Below the pieces are notes generated by a model. The model searched no databases. It worked only from the letters and a program-made list of their open reading frames with translations, and had not been told where the DNA came from. The translations under genes and the position numbers were made by a program. A DNA stretch of 37,678 nt from CAZVLE01 sp964627855. GTDB lineage: Bacteria; Bacillota; Dethiobacteria; DTU022. The stretch lies in contig CAZVLE010000111.1 in assembly GCA_964627855.1 (NCBI GenBank), forward strand, positions 1 to 37,678, read 5' to 3'. Shown one piece after another: positions 34,575-37,678 of this stretch; the first letter of the stretch is position 1; every line of letters starts with the position of its first letter.

Positions 34575-35027
34575 ATGGTTGACATGAAAAATGAAACTGA
34601 AATAAGGGTTCGTTACGAGGAAACTGATCAGATGGGTGTTGCTTACCATGCCAATTACCTGGTCTGGTTTGAGGTAGGCAGGGCTGAACTGATGAGAAGT
34701 ATTGATTTACCCTACCGGGAATTCGAAAAAAACGGACTTTTCTTACCGGTGCTGAAAGCTTATTGTGAATATAAACATGCCGTTAAATATGATGATCAGG
34801 TAACAGTGATAACCAGGTTACAAGAATTACAGAATGTGAGACTGTTTTTTAGATATGAAATTCGCCTGGATAATCGCCTGATGGCCAGAGGTTATACTGA
34901 ACATGCCTTTATCAATGAGAGGGGCAAGCCGGTGGCTTTAAAGAAAACCAGTCCTTTTTTATGGAATCATCTCTGTAAAGCCTTTGAAAACCAAAAGGAA
35001 AAAGAAGGTGATAACAATTACTGCTAA
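34575..35027 (+). CDS. Acyl-CoA thioesterase, YbgC/4-hydroxybenzoyl-CoA thioesterase family
   Basis: Hot-dog-fold enzyme predicted to hydrolyse acyl-CoA or acyl-carrier-protein thioesters. The active-site stretch YEETDQMGVAYHANYLVWFEVGRAELMR contains the conserved aspartate and asparagine. The 150 residues are slightly longer than the usual 130-140. ATG 34575 lacks a strong Shine-Dalgarno, with ATG 34584 as an alternative. It follows pyk by 21 bases and its end overlaps the next gene by 20 bases, so this is one transcription unit. The acyl substrate is unknown. Confidence 0.9.
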   Translation: MVDMKNETEIRVRYEETDQMGVAYHANYLVWFEVGRAELMRSIDLPYREFEKNGLFLPVLKAYCEYKHAVKYDDQVTVITRLQELQNVRLFFRYEIRLDNRLMARGYTEHAFINERGKPVALKKTSPFLWNHLCKAFENQKEKEGDNNYC

Positions 35028-36066
35028 AGAAAAAATCACGTTGATCTATGATCAGGATTATTTAATTCACACGCAGGGGCAGCATCCGGAAAGAAAGGAA
35101 AGACTGGAGCAGATAATCACAGCCCTTGATGATGATAAGCTGAGAGGCAACTACGAAATGATCGAACCAAAGCCGGCCGGCCTTGAACAAATTGCCCTGG
35201 TTCATGATCGAAGCTATATAAGCTCCTTAGAAGAAGCATGCCTCTCCGGCAAACGTTTCCTGGATATGGATACTTACATAGTACCTGAATCTTATCAGAT
35301 AGCCCTTCTTTCTGCCGGTGGAGCACTCACCGGCCTGGAAAAAGTGATGGCTAAAAAAGGAAACAAAGCCTTTGTCCTTAACCGTCCTCCCGGCCATCAC
35401 GCTGAACGTTCAAGGGCTATGGGTTTCTGCCTTTTTAATAATATTGCCATTGCCGCCGAAGTTGCCAGACGTGAGTACGGTATCAGTCGCATCGCCATTG
35501 TTGATTGGGATGTTCACCATGGTAACGGTACTCAGCACAGTTTCGAGGAAAGCAGTGAAGTTTTGTTCATATCCACCCACCAGAGTCCGGCATATCCCGG
35601 CACAGGAAGCCTGGGTGAAGTTGGCAGCGGCGCCGGTGAAGGATACACTGTCAATATTCCCTTGCCTCCCGGTTGCGGTGATGTTGAGTACAGGTTCTGT
35701 TTTGAAAAAGTAATTATCCCGATTCTTGACCAGTATCAGCCTGAACTGCTGCTGATTTCTGCCGGGCAGGATGCCTACCATAAAGATCCTCTTGCCGGCA
35801 TGTCGCTTACCTACAGTGGTTATTTTTACATGGCCGAAGCGCTGGCAGCAGCAGCAAGACGCTGGTCAGAAGGTAGAATGTTATTATGCCTTGAAGGGGG
35901 ATACCATTTAGAGGGGCAGGCAGGGGCAATCGTGCAGGTTTTAAATGCCCTGGGTCAGTGGGGCCTGCTCATCCCTGAGAAGGCTCCTGAACTTGAGCCT
36001 GGCATGCACTTCCAGAGGAGACTGGATGAGGTCACCGAGAGGCAAAAGAGATACTGGGATCTATAA
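35008..36066 (+). CDS. Histone-deacetylase-family zinc amidohydrolase (AcuC/acetylpolyamine amidohydrolase-like)
   Basis: Zinc hydrolase that removes acetyl or similar groups from amines; in bacteria the targets are acetyl-lysine proteins or acetylpolyamines. The substrate-tunnel and catalytic segments RPPGHHAERSRAMGFCLFNN (His130-131) and IVDWDVHHGNGTQ (Asp166, Asp168, His170-171) are intact. A later LISAGQDAYHKDPLAG supplies another zinc aspartate. The C-terminal LEGGYHLEG closes the site. The preferred start is GTG 35008, eight bases after AGGA; the frame runs up to TTG 34984. It overlaps the thioesterase gene. A polyamine role would fit the aminotransferase block, but the genes are 17 kb apart, so this is only a possibility. 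Confidence 0.9.
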   Translation: MITITAKEKITLIYDQDYLIHTQGQHPERKERLEQIITALDDDKLRGNYEMIEPKPAGLEQIALVHDRSYISSLEEACLSGKRFLDMDTYIVPESYQIALLSAGGALTGLEKVMAKKGNKAFVLNRPPGHHAERSRAMGFCLFNNIAIAAEVARREYGISRIAIVDWDVHHGNGTQHSFEESSEVLFISTHQSPAYPGTGSLGEVGSGAGEGYTVNIPLPPGCGDVEYRFCFEKVIIPILDQYQPELLLISAGQDAYHKDPLAGMSLTYSGYFYMAEALAAAARRWSEGRMLLCLEGGYHLEGQAGAIVQVLNALGQWGLLIPEKAPELEPGMHFQRRLDEVTERQKRYWDL

Positions 36067-36078
36067 AGCGGTTATTTA

Positions 36079-37347
36079 TTAACTGAGATCAAGGTGGCGC
36101 AGAACCAGGCCGCTGGGCAGTTTGGGGTAAAAGTAAGTTGATTTCTGAGGCATGACCGATCCTTTTAATGAGTAATCGAGGACTTTTTGGATAGAAATGG
36201 GCGCCAGTAAAAAGGCAGCATCGGCTTCACCCGATCTGACCTGGTCTCGTACGAAGGATAAATCATGTGAGAAGCTTAGTTTACCTGAATCTGATTGTAG
36301 GCCCTCCCCTGATTGTAAAAGCGGCTTCAAGATCAATTCATGCAATAAAACTACAGCCAGGGATTGTGCGGCAGAGGTTTCCAGGGGCTTTAACAACCAG
36401 GCCTGATCGCGATCCAGAAAAACAAAACTGTTAGCACGGTCGTTTTTCTCCAGCTCTTCTAAAGTGTTCTTTTCACTTAGCTGCTCCGGATTACCGATAG
36501 CTAGCCGCTTAAAATTAGCTTCAATAAATTTATGCAGCAATGATTTCTCTGTAACCCCTAAATTGTGCAATAAACGATGGGTGGAAAGAACGAGCAGACC
36601 GGGGTCATGCATACTGACCAGGACAGAGAGAATGTAGGCTGCTCCGTCAGTATGCCCACCTTTTAAGCTCCCGCTATACTCCAGGGCTGTCTCATAACGA
36701 TGATGACCATCTGCAATAAGCAGGGGCTGCGGTGACAGGTAAGCAGCAATGTCATTTTGCAGGTTGCGATCTTTTACGAGCCAGATCCGGTGATTCTGCC
36801 CAGATGATTCAGTGGCATTGATGTGAGGCTCCTGATCGTTTAAATGGTAAAAGAAAGACCCGAACCGCTGCTCAGGATCGGGGAAAAGGTTAAATATGGG
36901 GCTGATATTGGTTTTTACCCGCTTGAGCAGGGAGAGGCGATCAATTTTTGGACCTGACATGGTTAGTTCATGCGGCAGTACTACTTTATTTGCGTAGTCT
37001 TCGAGCTTCAGGGCAGCCATCAGGCCCCGCCTGGTATAATCCTGGCCCTGATATTTGAAAGATTGCTCATATAGGTAGAAACAGGGCTGTTCTTCAACTT
37101 GCAGAACGCCTTCCTCCAACCAGGTGTTGAGGTTGTTTTCCGCCCTGCTGTAACGGTTTTCTGTTTTGTCGTCATCCGGATATTCTTTACCGTATTCAAG
37201 ACGGATAATGTTATAGGGGCTTTTTTCGTGAAGTAAAGCCTGTTCTTTATTATCAATCACATCGTAAGGCGGAGTAATGACAGCCCCGGGATCCTTTACC
37301 AAAGACTGGTTATACCTGATGCCCCGGAACGGTTTGACTGTGGCCAT
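36079..37347 (-). CDS. DUF1015-family protein of unknown function
   Basis: The whole 422-residue chain matches the DUF1015 family as recalled: N-terminal KPFRGIRYNQ, VITPPYDVI and NIIRLEYGK, and the central ADGHHRYETAL motif. No transmembrane or signal segment is seen, so it is probably cytoplasmic. The conserved DGHHR suggests a catalytic or ligand site, but I do not assign a reaction. The start ATG 37347 has GGAGGG six bases upstream. It converges on the deacetylase gene with 12 bases between stops and no clear terminator. Confidence 0.88.
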   Translation of the reverse strand: MATVKPFRGIRYNQSLVKDPGAVITPPYDVIDNKEQALLHEKSPYNIIRLEYGKEYPDDDKTENRYSRAENNLNTWLEEGVLQVEEQPCFYLYEQSFKYQGQDYTRRGLMAALKLEDYANKVVLPHELTMSGPKIDRLSLLKRVKTNISPIFNLFPDPEQRFGSFFYHLNDQEPHINATESSGQNHRIWLVKDRNLQNDIAAYLSPQPLLIADGHHRYETALEYSGSLKGGHTDGAAYILSVLVSMHDPGLLVLSTHRLLHNLGVTEKSLLHKFIEANFKRLAIGNPEQLSEKNTLEELEKNDRANSFVFLDRDQAWLLKPLETSAAQSLAVVLLHELILKPLLQSGEGLQSDSGKLSFSHDLSFVRDQVRSGEADAAFLLAPISIQKVLDYSLKGSVMPQKSTYFYPKLPSGLVLRHLDLS

Positions 37348-37455
37348 TACTATCCCTCCATTATCATATCATCATGAGTCTGAGACTTTTAAAAGGTGGC
37401 TTTTTGATTTTATAATAATGTTGCTATTTTTGCAATAAAATCGGCCGGTCAATCA

Positions 37456-37484
37456 TTGCTCTAAGTTCAAAACTGTGCTATACT
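37456..37484 (+). promoter_or_regulatory. Promoter for rpsB
   Basis: TTGCTC (37456-37461), 17-base spacer, TATACT (37479-37484). The expected start near 37491 leaves a leader of about 100 bases. Confidence 0.65.
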
Positions 37485-37485
37485 A

Positions 37486-37594
37486 CCTCTGGTAATTAAT
37501 AAAACTCACGTCTGTTAAACCCTTTACCGGTGGGCTTAAAGCTCTGTATCGGGTTATGATGCAGGCGGTGGTTAAAACCAGAGGAGGTAGAAGT
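37486..37594 (+). promoter_or_regulatory. rpsB leader with inverted repeats reaching the ribosome binding site
   Basis: CCTCTGGT (37486-37493) is complementary to ACCAGAGG (37577-37584), which overlaps the Shine-Dalgarno GAGGAGGT (37581-37588). Inside, TTAAACCC and GGGCTTAA can form a second stem (seven of eight pairs). The first arm lies partly in the promoter, so it is fully transcribed only if initiation occurs slightly upstream of the prediction. Autogenous control by S2 is a reasonable idea, not shown. Confidence 0.4.
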
Positions 37595-37678
37595 TTGGCC
37601 AGAGTTAGTATGAAGCAGTTACTTGAGGCGGGAGTGCATTTTGGACATCAAACCCGCCGTTGGAATCCGAAGATGAAG
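37595..37678 (+). CDS. rpsB: 30S ribosomal protein S2, N-terminal 28 codons (cut by window end)
   Basis: Small-subunit ribosomal protein. Translation from TTG 37595 gives MARVSMKQLLEAGVHFGHQT, followed by RRWNPKMK, which is the highly conserved S2 N-terminus. GAGGAGGT ends six bases before the start, which fixes the TTG. The frame is open to the last base of the window; the rest of the gene (about 230 codons in total is usual) lies outside. Confidence 0.95.
   Translation, partial: MARVSMKQLLEAGVHFGHQTRRWNPKMK

Noticed and set aside
1..37678. CRISPR arrays, tRNA or rRNA genes, transposases, phage genes
   Set aside because: No regularly spaced repeats, cloverleaf-like segments, rRNA-like sequence or recognisable recombinase or phage protein were found.

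Overview
The window reads as a chromosomal segment of an anaerobic, Gram-positive-type (Firmicutes/Clostridia-like) bacterium. The supporting traits are strong GGAGG-type ribosome binding sites, frequent TTG and GTG starts, a pyruvate kinase with the Bacillus-type C-terminal phosphohistidine-like domain, a sigma-54 activator beside an oxygen-sensitive 2-oxoacid:acceptor oxidoreductase, a class I iron-sulfur fumarase, and a stand-alone Lon-like protease. I cannot name the species.

Layout. (1) 1-3551: NAD-dependent DNA ligase, then a PAS/AAA+/Fis sigma-54 activator. (2) 3552-8177: a regulatory gap with a near-consensus -24/-12 promoter and a 149-bp nested inverted-repeat element, then a four-gene 2-oxoacid oxidoreductase operon (gamma; fused GltD-like flavoprotein plus ferredoxin; alpha; beta). 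(3) 8282-14672: a C4-dicarboxylate block with a two-subunit fumarase, malic enzyme, a soluble iron-sulfur/flavoprotein pair of the fumarate reductase type, and a family III CoA-transferase or racemase. (4) 14674-24020: a likely accessory nitrogen-compound block with a D-aminoacylase-like amidohydrolase, a divergent Lrp/AsnC regulator, a putrescine-type aminotransferase, a putrescine-carbamoyltransferase-like enzyme, and a five-gene branched-chain-amino-acid-type ABC importer. (5) 24233-37678: mostly housekeeping genes (nth, Lon-like protease, trmL, AI-2E transporter, dnaE, pyk, thioesterase, deacetylase-like hydrolase, DUF1015 protein) and the first 28 codons of rpsB at the right edge.

How the genes fit together. 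Block 2 should oxidise (or form) a 2-oxoacid and pass electrons to ferredoxin and NAD(P). It is probably switched on by the upstream sigma-54 activator. Block 3 connects succinate, fumarate, malate and pyruvate. Block 4 looks like uptake and breakdown of a diamine, or an N-acyl or N-carbamoyl compound, under Lrp-type control. The substrate is not determined by sequence.

The most unusual items are the sigma-54 promoter next to the nested inverted-repeat element (one arm recurs at 29072), the carbamoyltransferase with an altered substrate loop beside a putrescine aminotransferase, an ABC ATPase without a recognisable signature motif, a possible leaderless nth transcript, and 5' leader structure at rpsB. 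I saw no tRNA, rRNA, CRISPR array, transposase or phage gene.
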